Of a stretch of 64,000 nucleotides of DNA, positions 1 to 6,547 are shown one piece after another; the stretch's first letter is position 1, and every line of letters begins with the position of its first letter. This DNA comes from Paractinoplanes maris (GTDB lineage: Bacteria; Actinomycetota; Actinomycetes; Mycobacteriales; Micromonosporaceae): assembly GCF_023544465.1 (NCBI RefSeq), contig NZ_JALPVL010000015.1:124001-188000 (forward strand), given 5' to 3'. The notes under the pieces are model-generated. The model was not told the DNA's origin, did no database searches, and was given only the letters and a program-made list of their open reading frames with translations. The position numbers and the translations under genes were made by a program.

Positions 1-185
1 CGAGTCACGAGGCTGTGGAGCACGCGGTGACGGCCATGATCCTGCAATACGGCAGTGACGGGTGCGCGGCCGAAGTCGCTGTCGAGTTCGGCGACCACCC
101 GGAGATGGCGGTCCGCCGCATGCACTGGGTGCACACGGAGCTCAACGAGGTGCTCGAGCCCCGGCGGCCCGCGGTCTTTCACTAG
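1..185 (+). CDS. C-terminal end of an unidentified protein (5' truncated by window)
   Basis: An open frame enters from the left edge (codons begin at base 3) and ends at the TAG at 183-185, giving about 60 residues. They include a Met/His-rich stretch (AVRRMHWVHTELNEVLE) that looks like the end of a small helical domain. I do not recognise the family. Codon use is normal for the region, so it is probably the end of a real gene that continues upstream. It ends about 150 bases before the sigma factor gene, with a separate regulatory-looking gap between them. Confidence 0.6.
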   Translation, partial: SHEAVEHAVTAMILQYGSDGCAAEVAVEFGDHPEMAVRRMHWVHTELNEVLEPRRPAVFH

Positions 186-200
186 GGCCGCTCGTCGGCG

Positions 201-225
201 CGTGAAAACCTGAGTTCTTTTCACG
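201..225. promoter_or_regulatory. Perfect 8-bp inverted repeat upstream of the sigma factor gene
   Basis: CGTGAAAA (201-208) and TTTTCACG (218-225) are perfect inverted repeats separated by nine bases. The AT-rich arms stand out in this GC-rich sequence. The element lies about 110 bases before the sigma factor start, where an operator or promoter element is expected. The stem is too AT-rich and lacks a T-tract, so it is a poor terminator for the preceding gene. An operator role is inference. Confidence 0.35.
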
Positions 226-335
226 ATCTGCACCTGAAAAGCAACCGAGTTCGGCCGCCTCTGCACCTTTCGACGGCAAAAGTCTTCCTCGTCAGCCGGT
301 TAACACCCAACCGGTCTATGAGCGAGGAGGCCTAC

Positions 336-1238
336 GTGACGGACACGACCGAACTCCCCGCCACCATCGGCACGACCCACGACGCGCCCTCCGCGCGTGA
401 CATCGAGGACCTGGTCCGCGAACACATGCCGATGGTTGGCCACCTGGTCCGGGAACTGCTGAACCGGGTACCGGGCCACGTCCATGCGGACGACCTGTCC
501 TCAGCCGGCTTCGCCGCGCTCCTGGGCGCGGCCCGGTCCTTCGACGTGACCCGGGGGATCCCGTTCCACCGCTTCGCCGCGGTACGCATCCGCGGCGCGC
601 TGCTCGACGAGCTGCGCGGCCAGGACTGGGCGAGCCGCTCGGTGCGCGCCCGGGCCCGCCGCAGTGCGGCGGCCCGCCAGGAGCTCACCGCGGCGCTCGG
701 CCGCACCCCGACCGACGCCGAGGTGGCTGAGCTGCTCGGCATCGGCGTGGCGGAGCTGGCCACGGTCGAGGACGATGTGCAAAAAGCGGCGCTGCTGAGC
801 TTGCAGGGCTTCCCGACCGGCGCGGCCGAGGAGATGGTGCCGGAGACCTCGGAGGGGCCGGAGGACCTGCTGATCAAGCGGGAGCGTCTCGGCTACCTGC
901 ACCAGGCGATCCAGGCCCTGCCGGAACGCCTGCGGCTGGTCGTCACCGAGTCGTTCCTGCAGGAGCAGCCGCTGAGCGACGTGGCGGCCCGTCTCGGCGT
1001 CACCGAGTCCCGGATCTCCCAGCTGCGCACCGAGGCGCTGCAACTGCTGCGCGAGGGACTCAACAGCTCGCTGGCGCCGGAGCTGCTGACGGTGGCCGCG
1101 GGCGGACCCCGTACGCGAAAGGGCTGCCTGCAACGCCGCCGCTCGGAGTATTTCGCCCGGGTGGCCCAGCAGGGCAACCTGCACACCCGCCTGGCCCTCA
1201 CCGACGCCCACGGTGTGCCCATTGCGGTAGCGGCTTGA
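336..1238 (+). CDS. RNA polymerase sigma factor, FliA/WhiG (sigma-28) family
   Basis: This alternative sigma factor of about 300 residues directs RNA polymerase to a dedicated promoter class. A region-2 segment (VREHMPMVGHLVRELL through FHRFAAVRIRGALLDELR) is followed by region 3 (RRSAAARQELTAALGRTPTDAEVAELLG) and a region-4 helix-turn-helix (LPERLRLVVTESFLQE then LSDVAARLGVTESRISQL). That order is typical of the FliA/WhiG group. About 45 residues follow region 4, longer than usual. I chose GTG 336 because GAGGAGG lies six bases upstream; the ATG at 318 has no ribosome binding site and would add six residues. In actinobacteria this family controls sporulation (WhiG) or, in zoospore formers, flagella (FliA); the sequence alone does not say which. 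Confidence 0.85.
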   Translation: MTDTTELPATIGTTHDAPSARDIEDLVREHMPMVGHLVRELLNRVPGHVHADDLSSAGFAALLGAARSFDVTRGIPFHRFAAVRIRGALLDELRGQDWASRSVRARARRSAAARQELTAALGRTPTDAEVAELLGIGVAELATVEDDVQKAALLSLQGFPTGAAEEMVPETSEGPEDLLIKRERLGYLHQAIQALPERLRLVVTESFLQEQPLSDVAARLGVTESRISQLRTEALQLLREGLNSSLAPELLTVAAGGPRTRKGCLQRRRSEYFARVAQQGNLHTRLALTDAHGVPIAVAA

Positions 1239-1258
1239 CCGATCAATAGATGAAGCGG

Positions 1259-1278
1259 GGGCGGCCTTGGTGCCGCCC
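1259..1278. terminator. GC-rich hairpin between convergent sigma factor and urease genes
   Basis: GGGCGGC (1259-1265) and GCCGCCC (1272-1278) form a perfect 7-bp stem with a 6-base loop. It lies between the sigma factor stop (1238) and the ureD stop (1308), which face each other. There is no clear T-run, so termination is inferred mainly from position. Confidence 0.45.
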
Positions 1279-1307
1279 TCGCGTCGTTCCACCGGGGCGG
1301 TGCGCCG

Positions 1308-2105
1308 TCAGTTGTGGATAAGGGTGGCGGCGGGTTCGCAGAGTGGATCCAGGACGGCGCGGACCGGGCGGATGTCGGCGCCGACCGCCGTGGCCAGGGC
1401 GCCGGGGCCCGCCAGCGGCATGACGGCGAAGTCGCCCGGGCCCGAGGTGGCCGGCGGGAGCAGTGTGGCCGGGACAGCGACCACGGTGCCGATCGCTCGG
1501 CCGTTGCCGGCCACGGCGGCCTCTGGTCCAGAGGCGGTGGTCCGGGGGCGGTCCGGAGGGGTGCTGCCCAGGACGGCTGCGCCCGACCAGCCTGGGGCGG
1601 CGGGGCCGACCGACAGCTCGTGGCGGTAGAGGGTGGTTCCGGCGTAGCGGATCGTGGTGTCCAGGTGGACGTGGCCGGAAGGTTCGTGGTGGCGGCCGCA
1701 GACCAGGTCGTCGCGCCAGAGGAGAGAACCTGTTTCGGCTACCTCTACGCGGGTGATGGTCCGGTGGTCGCATCCGGCTGCGGCGATCAGGGGCTCGGGC
1801 AGCCAGCGCAAGGTCGCGCCGGGGGCGACGGTGGCGGTGATGCGCAATCGCGACTGGGGCAGGTGGCCGCGGCCGGGCAGGGCCAGTTGGGCGGCCACGC
1901 TGCGGATCTCGAGGGTGGCGCCGGGGCCGACCTCGATCTCCAGGCTCAGGTCGTCGCCGCGCAGGGGGCCGGCGCCGCCGCCCACCAGATGCACCGTCGC
2001 CGGGGCGGTGCGGCGCAGCAGAAGCGGTGACTCGCTGCGCAGGACGGCCAGCCGGGTGCCGCCGAGCCCGTCGAGCTCGGCGACGACCCGGGAGGACGCT
2101 TTCAC
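1308..2105 (-). CDS. ureD: Urease accessory protein UreD (UreH)
   Basis: UreD is the scaffold that binds apo-urease and, with UreF and UreG, supports nickel insertion and lysine carbamylation in UreC. The 265-residue protein shows the family pattern of beta-strand-rich repeats: VELDGLGGTRLAVLRSESPLLLRRT-like N terminus, then VHLVGGGAGPLRGDDLSLEIEVGPGA, then LRWLPEPLI. Its length fits the shorter actinobacterial UreD proteins. It is last in ureABCFGD. The start is GTG 2105, overlapped by the TGA of a mini-cistron in a duplicated copy of its own first codons. The 3' end, encoding LIHN, contains a consensus DnaA-box sequence on the minus strand (1313-1321). Confidence 0.93.
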   Translation of the reverse strand: MKASSRVVAELDGLGGTRLAVLRSESPLLLRRTAPATVHLVGGGAGPLRGDDLSLEIEVGPGATLEIRSVAAQLALPGRGHLPQSRLRITATVAPGATLRWLPEPLIAAAGCDHRTITRVEVAETGSLLWRDDLVCGRHHEPSGHVHLDTTIRYAGTTLYRHELSVGPAAPGWSGAAVLGSTPPDRPRTTASGPEAAVAGNGRAIGTVVAVPATLLPPATSGPGDFAVMPLAGPGALATAVGADIRPVRAVLDPLCEPAATLIHN

Positions 2106-2158
2106 GCCGCCACCCGGTCCGGCTCGGGGACGGTCCGCGAGGACGCTTTCACGCCGCC
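2092..2158. repeat. 47-bp-spaced duplication of the ureD start region
   Basis: A 20-base sequence occurs identically at 2092-2111 and 2139-2158, with diverged similarity in between. On the minus strand each copy carries GTGAAAGCGTCCTC, the ureD start. The upstream copy still encodes MKASSR followed by residues resembling the ureD N terminus (TVPEPDR versus VVAELDG). This marks it as a decayed tandem duplicate of the ureD 5' end. Confidence 0.8.
2102..2152 (-). CDS. Putative 16-residue mini-cistron from duplicated ureD start
   Basis: On the minus strand GTG 2152 opens a 17-codon frame encoding MKASSRTVPEPDRVAA. It ends in a TGA (2104-2102) overlapping the ureD GTG (2105-2103). Its own GTG overlaps the stop of another tiny frame (2149-2178). 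Being derived from a 47-bp duplication, it may have no peptide function and only pass translating ribosomes on to ureD by coupling. Expression is inference. Confidence 0.3.
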   Translation of the reverse strand: MKASSRTVPEPDRVAA

Positions 2159-2178
2159 GTCGCGGGGGTGTCAGTCAT
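2149..2178 (-). CDS. Putative 9-residue mini-cistron after ureG
   Basis: ATG 2178 overlaps the ureG stop (ATGA) and opens a 10-codon frame, MTDTPATAA. Its TGA overlaps the GTG of the next mini-frame (2152). This may be the remnant of the ancestral ureD start now cut off by a duplication. A function for the peptide is doubtful; the chained overlaps suggest translational coupling. Confidence 0.25.
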   Translation of the reverse strand: MTDTPATAA

Positions 2179-2933
2179 GCTGGGATCCGGGCTTTCGCCA
2201 GGTCGCGGATCCAGTCGGCCACCGGGGTGGCCAGGCGGTCTTCGACCAGGGAGAGGAACACCGTCGGGCGGTCGCCGCGGCGGGCCCGGGCGTCGTGGTC
2301 CATGACCGCCAGGTCGGCGCCGACCAGGGGGGCCAGGTCGGTCTTGTTGATGACCAGCAGATCGGCCGCGGTCACGCCGGGGCCGCCCTTGCGGGGGACC
2401 TTGTCGCCGCCGGCCACGTCGACCACGAAGATCTGGTGGTCGATCAGGCCCTTGCTGAACGTGGCGGTCAGGTTGTCGCCGCCGCTTTCGACCAGCACCA
2501 GGTCGAGCGGGCCCAGTGTCGCCTCCAGGTCCTCGACCGCGTCCAGGTTGGCGGAGATGTCGTCGCGGATCGCGGTGTGCGGGCAGCAACCGGTTTCGAC
2601 CGCGCGCACCCGTTCGGCCGGCAGGACGCCGTTGCGCAGCAGGAAGTCGGCGTCCTCGGTGGTGTAGATGTCGTTGGTGACGACGGCCAGGCGCAGCTCG
2701 TCGCCGAGGGCCCGGCACAGCGCGGCCACCAGCGCCGTCTTGCCCGAGCCGACCGGTCCGCCGATGCCGATCCGCAGGGCGCGCGGGCCGGCGACGAGCG
2801 GCTCGTGCGGGTCGACGCCCGGGTCGGGGTGGGTGTGCGGCACCTCGTCGTGGTCGTGGGTGTAGCCGTCCGACGGGTGGGGGAGGGCCCCACCGGCGAC
2901 GACATGCTCATGATGCTGCGGTTCAGGATGCAA
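2175..2933 (-). CDS. ureG: Urease accessory GTPase UreG
   Basis: UreG is the SIMIBI-class GTPase that delivers nickel to urease using GTP hydrolysis. It shows the P-loop GPVGSGKT (residues 59-66), the invariant nickel-binding CPH (in ETGCCPHTAIRDD), ESGGDN, and NKTDLAPLVGADL for guanine recognition. A histidine-rich N-terminal extension (about residues 2-43, roughly nine His) may store nickel. The likely start is TTG 2933: it has GGGAGGTG just upstream, gives 252 residues and overlaps the ureF end by 11 bases. GTG further in would remove most of the His tail. The gene sits between ureF and ureD. Confidence 0.93.
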   Translation of the reverse strand: MHPEPQHHEHVVAGGALPHPSDGYTHDHDEVPHTHPDPGVDPHEPLVAGPRALRIGIGGPVGSGKTALVAALCRALGDELRLAVVTNDIYTTEDADFLLRNGVLPAERVRAVETGCCPHTAIRDDISANLDAVEDLEATLGPLDLVLVESGGDNLTATFSKGLIDHQIFVVDVAGGDKVPRKGGPGVTAADLLVINKTDLAPLVGADLAVMDHDARARRGDRPTVFLSLVEDRLATPVADWIRDLAKARIPA

Positions 2934-3567
2934 AGAGACGCACCTCCCAGGTGGCGTGGAGCTCGGCGCCGATGTCGAGCAGGGGCGCGCCGGCGGCCGG
3001 CAGGTCGTCCACCGGGTCGCCGGCCCGGGCCGCGGCGGCGGCCGCGATCCGGTCACAGTCGGGGGCGAGCCGGGCGAGCAGCCCGTGCACCGCGTAGGGG
3101 TCGAGGCCCAGCAGCCGTACGGCGGCACTGGCCGCACCGCTGACCGTGCCGTGCGCCGCCGCGACGGCCGCTTCGACCGGGGTCAGCCCGCCCGCCGAGG
3201 CGACCACCCCGAGGGCGACGGGCTGGTGCGGTTCGCGGCTCACCGGCGGCAGGCTCCACATGGCCCGGGCAGCCCGCAGCAGCGCCCGGCCCTGGGCCCG
3301 CGACGCCTTGCGGAGCGCCGGTGACGGCGTACGGGAATCGAAGCCCGCGTCGAGCTCGGGTGAGCGGGCCGGCCGATCGCAGGCAGCCGCGGCGAAAGCC
3401 GCGGCGACCAGGCCCGAGGTGGCGAGTTTGCCGTGCAGGAACCCGGCGACGTCGTCGATGTCGCGCACCCGCCCGGCCGACACCTGCGCCTCCAGGCCGC
3501 CGGAGTGCGCGTGCCCGCCGGACGGCAGCCGCCCGTCGGCCAGCACGAGAAGAGTGGCGAGACCCAT
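2923..3567 (-). CDS. ureF: Urease accessory protein UreF
   Basis: UreF is the all-helical accessory protein that bridges UreD-urease and UreG and controls GTPase-coupled nickel delivery. The N terminus carries the family signature LADGRLPSGGHAHSGGLE. Helix-rich segments follow (GFLHGKLATSGLVAAAFAAAA, then ALGVVASAGGLTPVEAAVAAAHGTV). Its 214 residues are close to the family norm. Its ATG shares one base with the ureC stop (TGATG), and its 3' end overlaps ureG, which suggests tight translational coupling. Confidence 0.92.
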   Translation of the reverse strand: MGLATLLVLADGRLPSGGHAHSGGLEAQVSAGRVRDIDDVAGFLHGKLATSGLVAAAFAAAACDRPARSPELDAGFDSRTPSPALRKASRAQGRALLRAARAMWSLPPVSREPHQPVALGVVASAGGLTPVEAAVAAAHGTVSGAASAAVRLLGLDPYAVHGLLARLAPDCDRIAAAAAARAGDPVDDLPAAGAPLLDIGAELHATWEVRLFAS

Positions 3568-5285
3568 CAGAACAGGAAGTAGCGCTGGGCCATGGGCAGC
3601 TCGGTGACCGGCTCCGGCTCGATCACCTCGCCGTCGACGCGGACCTCGAAGGTGTCGGCGTCGACCCGGATGTCGGGGAGCGCGTCGTTGCGGGGCAGGT
3701 CGGCCTTGCTCACCGCGCGGGTGTTCTCGACCGGTGCGAAGGCGCGCTTGATGCCGCTGCGGTCACCCAGCATGGCGTCGATCGCCGCCTCGGCCACGAA
3801 GGCCAGCGACGTCTGCGCGGGCACCACGCCCTTGGCGCCGAACATCGGGCGCGGCAGCATCGGCTGCGGGGTGGGGATCGACGCGTTCGCGTCACCCATC
3901 TGCGCGTACGCGATCATGCCGCCCTTGATGACCAGGGCGGGCCGCACACCGAAGAACGCCGGGTCCCACAGCACCAGGTCGGCCAGCTTGCCCGGCTCGA
4001 CCGAGCCGATCTGGGACGACATGCCGTGGGCGACCGCCGGGCAGATCGTGTATTTCGCGACGTAGCGCTTGGCCCGGTTGTTGTCGGCCGCCGAGTCGCC
4101 GGGCAGGGCGCCGCGGCGGGCCTTCATGACGTGGGCGGTCTGCCAGGTGCGCAGGACGACCTCGCCGACCCGGCCCATCGCCTGCGAGTCGGAGCCGATC
4201 ATCGAGATCGCGCCCAGGTCGTGCAGCAGGTCCTCGGCGGCCATGGTGGACGGGCGGATCCGGCTCTCGGCGAAGGCCAGGTCCTCGGGGACGGCCGAGT
4301 TGAGGTGGTGGCACACCATCAGCATGTCGAGGTGCTCGCTGAGGGTGTTGCGCGTGTAGGGCCGGGTCGGGTTGGTCGACGACGGCAGCACGTTGGCGTG
4401 GCCGGCCACGGTGATGATGTCGGGTGCGTGCCCGCCACCCGCGCCCTCGGTGTGATACGCGTGGATCGACCGGCCGGCGATGGCTCGTACTGTCTCCTCG
4501 ACGAACCCGGCCTCGTTCAGCGTGTCGGTGTGGATCGCCACCTGGACGCCGGACGCGTCGGCCACCCGCAGGCAGGCGTCGATGGCCGCCGGTGTCGTCC
4601 CCCAGTCCTCGTGCAGCTTGAAGCCGCCGGCTCCGCCGCGCAGCTGCTCCCACATCGATTCCTCGGACACGGTGTTGCCCTTGCCCAGCAGGAGCACGTT
4701 GACCGGGTACGTGTCGAGCGCCTCGAGCATGCGGGCCAGGTGCCACGCGTTCGGCGTCACCGTGGTCGCCTTGGTGCCCTCGGCCGGCCCGGTGCCGCCG
4801 CCGATGATGGTGGTGATGCCGGAGGCGACCGCGGTGTCGAGGATCGTCGGGCTGATCAGGTGGACGTGGCTGTCGATGGCGCCCGCGGTCAGGATCTTGC
4901 CGTTGCCCGCGATGATCTCGGTGCCCGGGCCGATCACCAGGCCGGGGTGGACGCCGTCCATCGTGTCGGGGTTGCCGGCCTTGCCGACGGCGGTGATCCG
5001 GCCGTCGCGGATGCCGATGTCGGCCTTGACGATGCCCCAGTGGTCGAGCACCACCGCGCCGGTGATGACCGTGTCCGGGGTGCCCTCGGCCCGGGTCGCC
5101 CGGGACTGCCCCATGGACTCGCGGATCACCTTGCCGCCCCCGAAGACGACCTCGTCGCCGGGGTGGGGGCCGGCGCTGCGGTCCTCCTCGATCTCGATCA
5201 GCAGGTTGGTGTCGGCCAGCCGGATGCGGTCGCCGGTGGTCGGGCCGTAGAGCGCCGCGTAGCGACCGCGGTCGAGGGCAGTCAT
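3567..5285 (-). CDS. ureC: Urease alpha subunit (catalytic)
   Basis: The nickel-dependent catalytic subunit hydrolyses urea to ammonia and carbamate in the cytoplasm. All active-site residues align with Klebsiella urease at a constant +6 offset: nickel ligands H140 and H142, carbamylated K223 (FKLHEDWG), H252, H278, the mobile-flap C325-H326 (MVCHHLNS) and D366 (IGSDSQAMG). The 572-residue length is normal, so the enzyme should be active. ATG 5285 overlaps the ureB stop by four bases. Its neighbours supply every structural and maturation partner except ureE. Confidence 0.97.
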   Translation of the reverse strand: MTALDRGRYAALYGPTTGDRIRLADTNLLIEIEEDRSAGPHPGDEVVFGGGKVIRESMGQSRATRAEGTPDTVITGAVVLDHWGIVKADIGIRDGRITAVGKAGNPDTMDGVHPGLVIGPGTEIIAGNGKILTAGAIDSHVHLISPTILDTAVASGITTIIGGGTGPAEGTKATTVTPNAWHLARMLEALDTYPVNVLLLGKGNTVSEESMWEQLRGGAGGFKLHEDWGTTPAAIDACLRVADASGVQVAIHTDTLNEAGFVEETVRAIAGRSIHAYHTEGAGGGHAPDIITVAGHANVLPSSTNPTRPYTRNTLSEHLDMLMVCHHLNSAVPEDLAFAESRIRPSTMAAEDLLHDLGAISMIGSDSQAMGRVGEVVLRTWQTAHVMKARRGALPGDSAADNNRAKRYVAKYTICPAVAHGMSSQIGSVEPGKLADLVLWDPAFFGVRPALVIKGGMIAYAQMGDANASIPTPQPMLPRPMFGAKGVVPAQTSLAFVAEAAIDAMLGDRSGIKRAFAPVENTRAVSKADLPRNDALPDIRVDADTFEVRVDGEVIEPEPVTELPMAQRYFLF

Positions 5286-5734
5286 CGGGGACTCCCGTTC
5301 TCGGGCAGCTCGAAGGTCTCCGGCGGCGGGGCGGCGGGGTCGAGCGTGGCACCGGCGGGCGGGGCGGCGGCGTCGAGCGGGGCACCGGCGGGCGGGGCGG
5401 CGGGCGCTGCGGCGGCTGGTGCGGCGTCGAGCGGGCCGCCGGCCAGACCGCGCAGGCCGGGGACGATCCGGGCCCCCGCCAGGGCGACCAGCGAGACGTC
5501 GCGGGGGAGGCCGGGCTCGAAGCGCACCGACGTCCCGGCCGGAACGGCGAGCCGATATCCCCAGGCGGCCCGGCGGTCGAAGTCCAAAGCTTCGTTCGAC
5601 TCGGCGAAGTGGAAGTGCGAGCCGACCTGCACGGGCCGGTCGCCGGTGTTGCGCACGGTCATCGAGAGCGTCGCACGACCGGGGTTGATCTCGATGTCGC
5701 CGTCGCCGAACAGGATCTCACCGGGAACGGTCAT
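5282..5734 (-). CDS. ureB: Urease beta subunit with repetitive Pro/Ala C-terminal tail
   Basis: UreB is a structural subunit of the urease trimer. The first ~100 residues are a normal UreB (MTVPGEILFGDGDIEINPGR, then VRNTGDRPVQVGSHFHFAESN, DFDRRAAWGYRLAVPAGTSVRFEPG). About 45 residues then form an unusual tail with an 11-residue unit repeated (APPAGAPLDAA, APPAGATLDPA), matching a 33-bp tandem repeat in the DNA at about 5330-5405. The family is usually near 100 residues, so the 150-residue form is an expansion. It overlaps ureA and ureC by four bases each. Confidence 0.93.
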   Translation of the reverse strand: MTVPGEILFGDGDIEINPGRATLSMTVRNTGDRPVQVGSHFHFAESNEALDFDRRAAWGYRLAVPAGTSVRFEPGLPRDVSLVALAGARIVPGLRGLAGGPLDAAPAAAAPAAPPAGAPLDAAAPPAGATLDPAAPPPETFELPENGSPR

Positions 5735-6033
5735 GAGATCGGGCCGTGGACCGTGACGAGCTTGGTGCCGTCGGGGAACGTGGCCTCCACCTGCACCTCG
5801 GGCAGCATCTCGGGCACGCCGTCCATCACGTCGGCCCGGGTCAGCACGCGCCGCCCGGCGTCCATCAGCTCGGCCACCGTCCGCCCGTCGCGCGCGCCCT
5901 CCAGCAGGAAGGCGGTGATGATGGCGGTGGCCTCGGGATGGTTGAGCCTCAGGCCGCGGTCCCGCCGGCGGCGGGCCACGTCGGCGGCCACGTGGATGAG
6001 CAGCCGCTCCTGCTCGTGCTGGCTGAGGAACAA
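5731..6033 (-). CDS. ureA: Urease gamma subunit
   Basis: UreA is the small structural subunit of urease and opens the operon. The sequence FLSQHEQERLLIHVAADVARRRRDRGLRLNHPEATAIIT is the family signature, and the C terminus (VEATFPDGTKLVTVHGPIS) is canonical. I place the start at TTG 6033: GGGGAGG lies about six bases upstream and the product is exactly 100 residues, the usual UreA length. The longer frame to 6108 would add 25 arginine-rich residues absent from the family and run into the regulatory region. Confidence 0.93.
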   Translation of the reverse strand: MFLSQHEQERLLIHVAADVARRRRDRGLRLNHPEATAIITAFLLEGARDGRTVAELMDAGRRVLTRADVMDGVPEMLPEVQVEATFPDGTKLVTVHGPIS

Positions 6034-6048
6034 ACGAACCTCCCCTGG

Positions 6049-6143
6049 GTAGCGCTCCGCGATGCTCGCAGCTCGACGTTTCGGACGTGTTACCCGCCGG
6101 GGGCGCAAGTCACCACGTCGATCAAAGCAGGCCGGAGCGCTAC
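6049..6143. promoter_or_regulatory. 11-bp inverted repeat flanking the ureA control region
   Basis: GTAGCGCTCCG (6049-6059) and its exact reverse complement CGGAGCGCTAC (6133-6143) flank the GlnR-like box and presumed ureA promoter, 73 bases apart. Each arm holds the palindrome AGCGCT. The arrangement could be a pair of operator half-sites or allow looping; no regulator is identified. Confidence 0.4.
6078..6093 (-). promoter_or_regulatory. GlnR-type nitrogen-control box upstream of ureA
   Basis: On the minus strand the sequence reads GTAAC-ACGTCC-GAAAC, an exact match to the a-b unit GTnAC-n6-GAAAC described for actinobacterial GlnR. It lies 44 bases before the ureA TTG. GlnR controls urease operons in other actinomycetes, so nitrogen-status regulation of this operon is a reasonable inference. 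Only one a-b pair is evident. Confidence 0.6.
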
Positions 6144-6156
6144 GCCGGGGGGAAAC

Positions 6157-6537
6157 TCAGGCTCCGGTGTAGAGGACCGCGTCGATCTCGATGTCGAAGC
6201 CGACCAGCGGGACCGGCAGCGTCGTGCGTACCGGAAGGTTGTCGCCCTTGATGTACTGCGCGTAGATCTCGTTCATCTCGTCGAAGTCGGCGAAGTCGCG
6301 CAGGTAGACGCCGAGCCGGACGGCCTGGTCGAGGCTGGACCCGGCCGCCTCGGCCACCGCGGCCAGGTTGGCGAAGGCGGAATGAGCCTGCTCGGCGAAG
6401 CTGCCGGTGACCCGGGTGCCGTCGGGCAACGCCGGCACCGCGCCGGCCAGATAGATGAAGTCGCCGGCGACGACCGCGTGCGAATACGGGCCGCCGGCCG
6501 GAGCCGCGGTCTCGACCTTGATGGCGCGTTTGGGCAT
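6157..6537 (-). CDS. RidA family enamine/imine deaminase
   Basis: RidA-type trimeric enzymes hydrolyse reactive enamines and imines such as 2-aminoacrylate to 2-oxo acids. The protein (126 residues) has the family core YLAGAVPALPDG, ANLAAVAEAAGSSLDQAVRLGVYL and the substrate-carboxylate-binding arginine R104 in LPVRTTLPVPLVG. It lies ten bases downstream of an amidohydrolase on the same strand. A PLP enzyme of the D-serine dehydratase type is encoded nearby; such enzymes release 2-aminoacrylate, which RidA would quench. Confidence 0.88.
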   Translation of the reverse strand: MPKRAIKVETAAPAGGPYSHAVVAGDFIYLAGAVPALPDGTRVTGSFAEQAHSAFANLAAVAEAAGSSLDQAVRLGVYLRDFADFDEMNEIYAQYIKGDNLPVRTTLPVPLVGFDIEIDAVLYTGA

Positions 6538-6547
6538 GACTGGTCTC

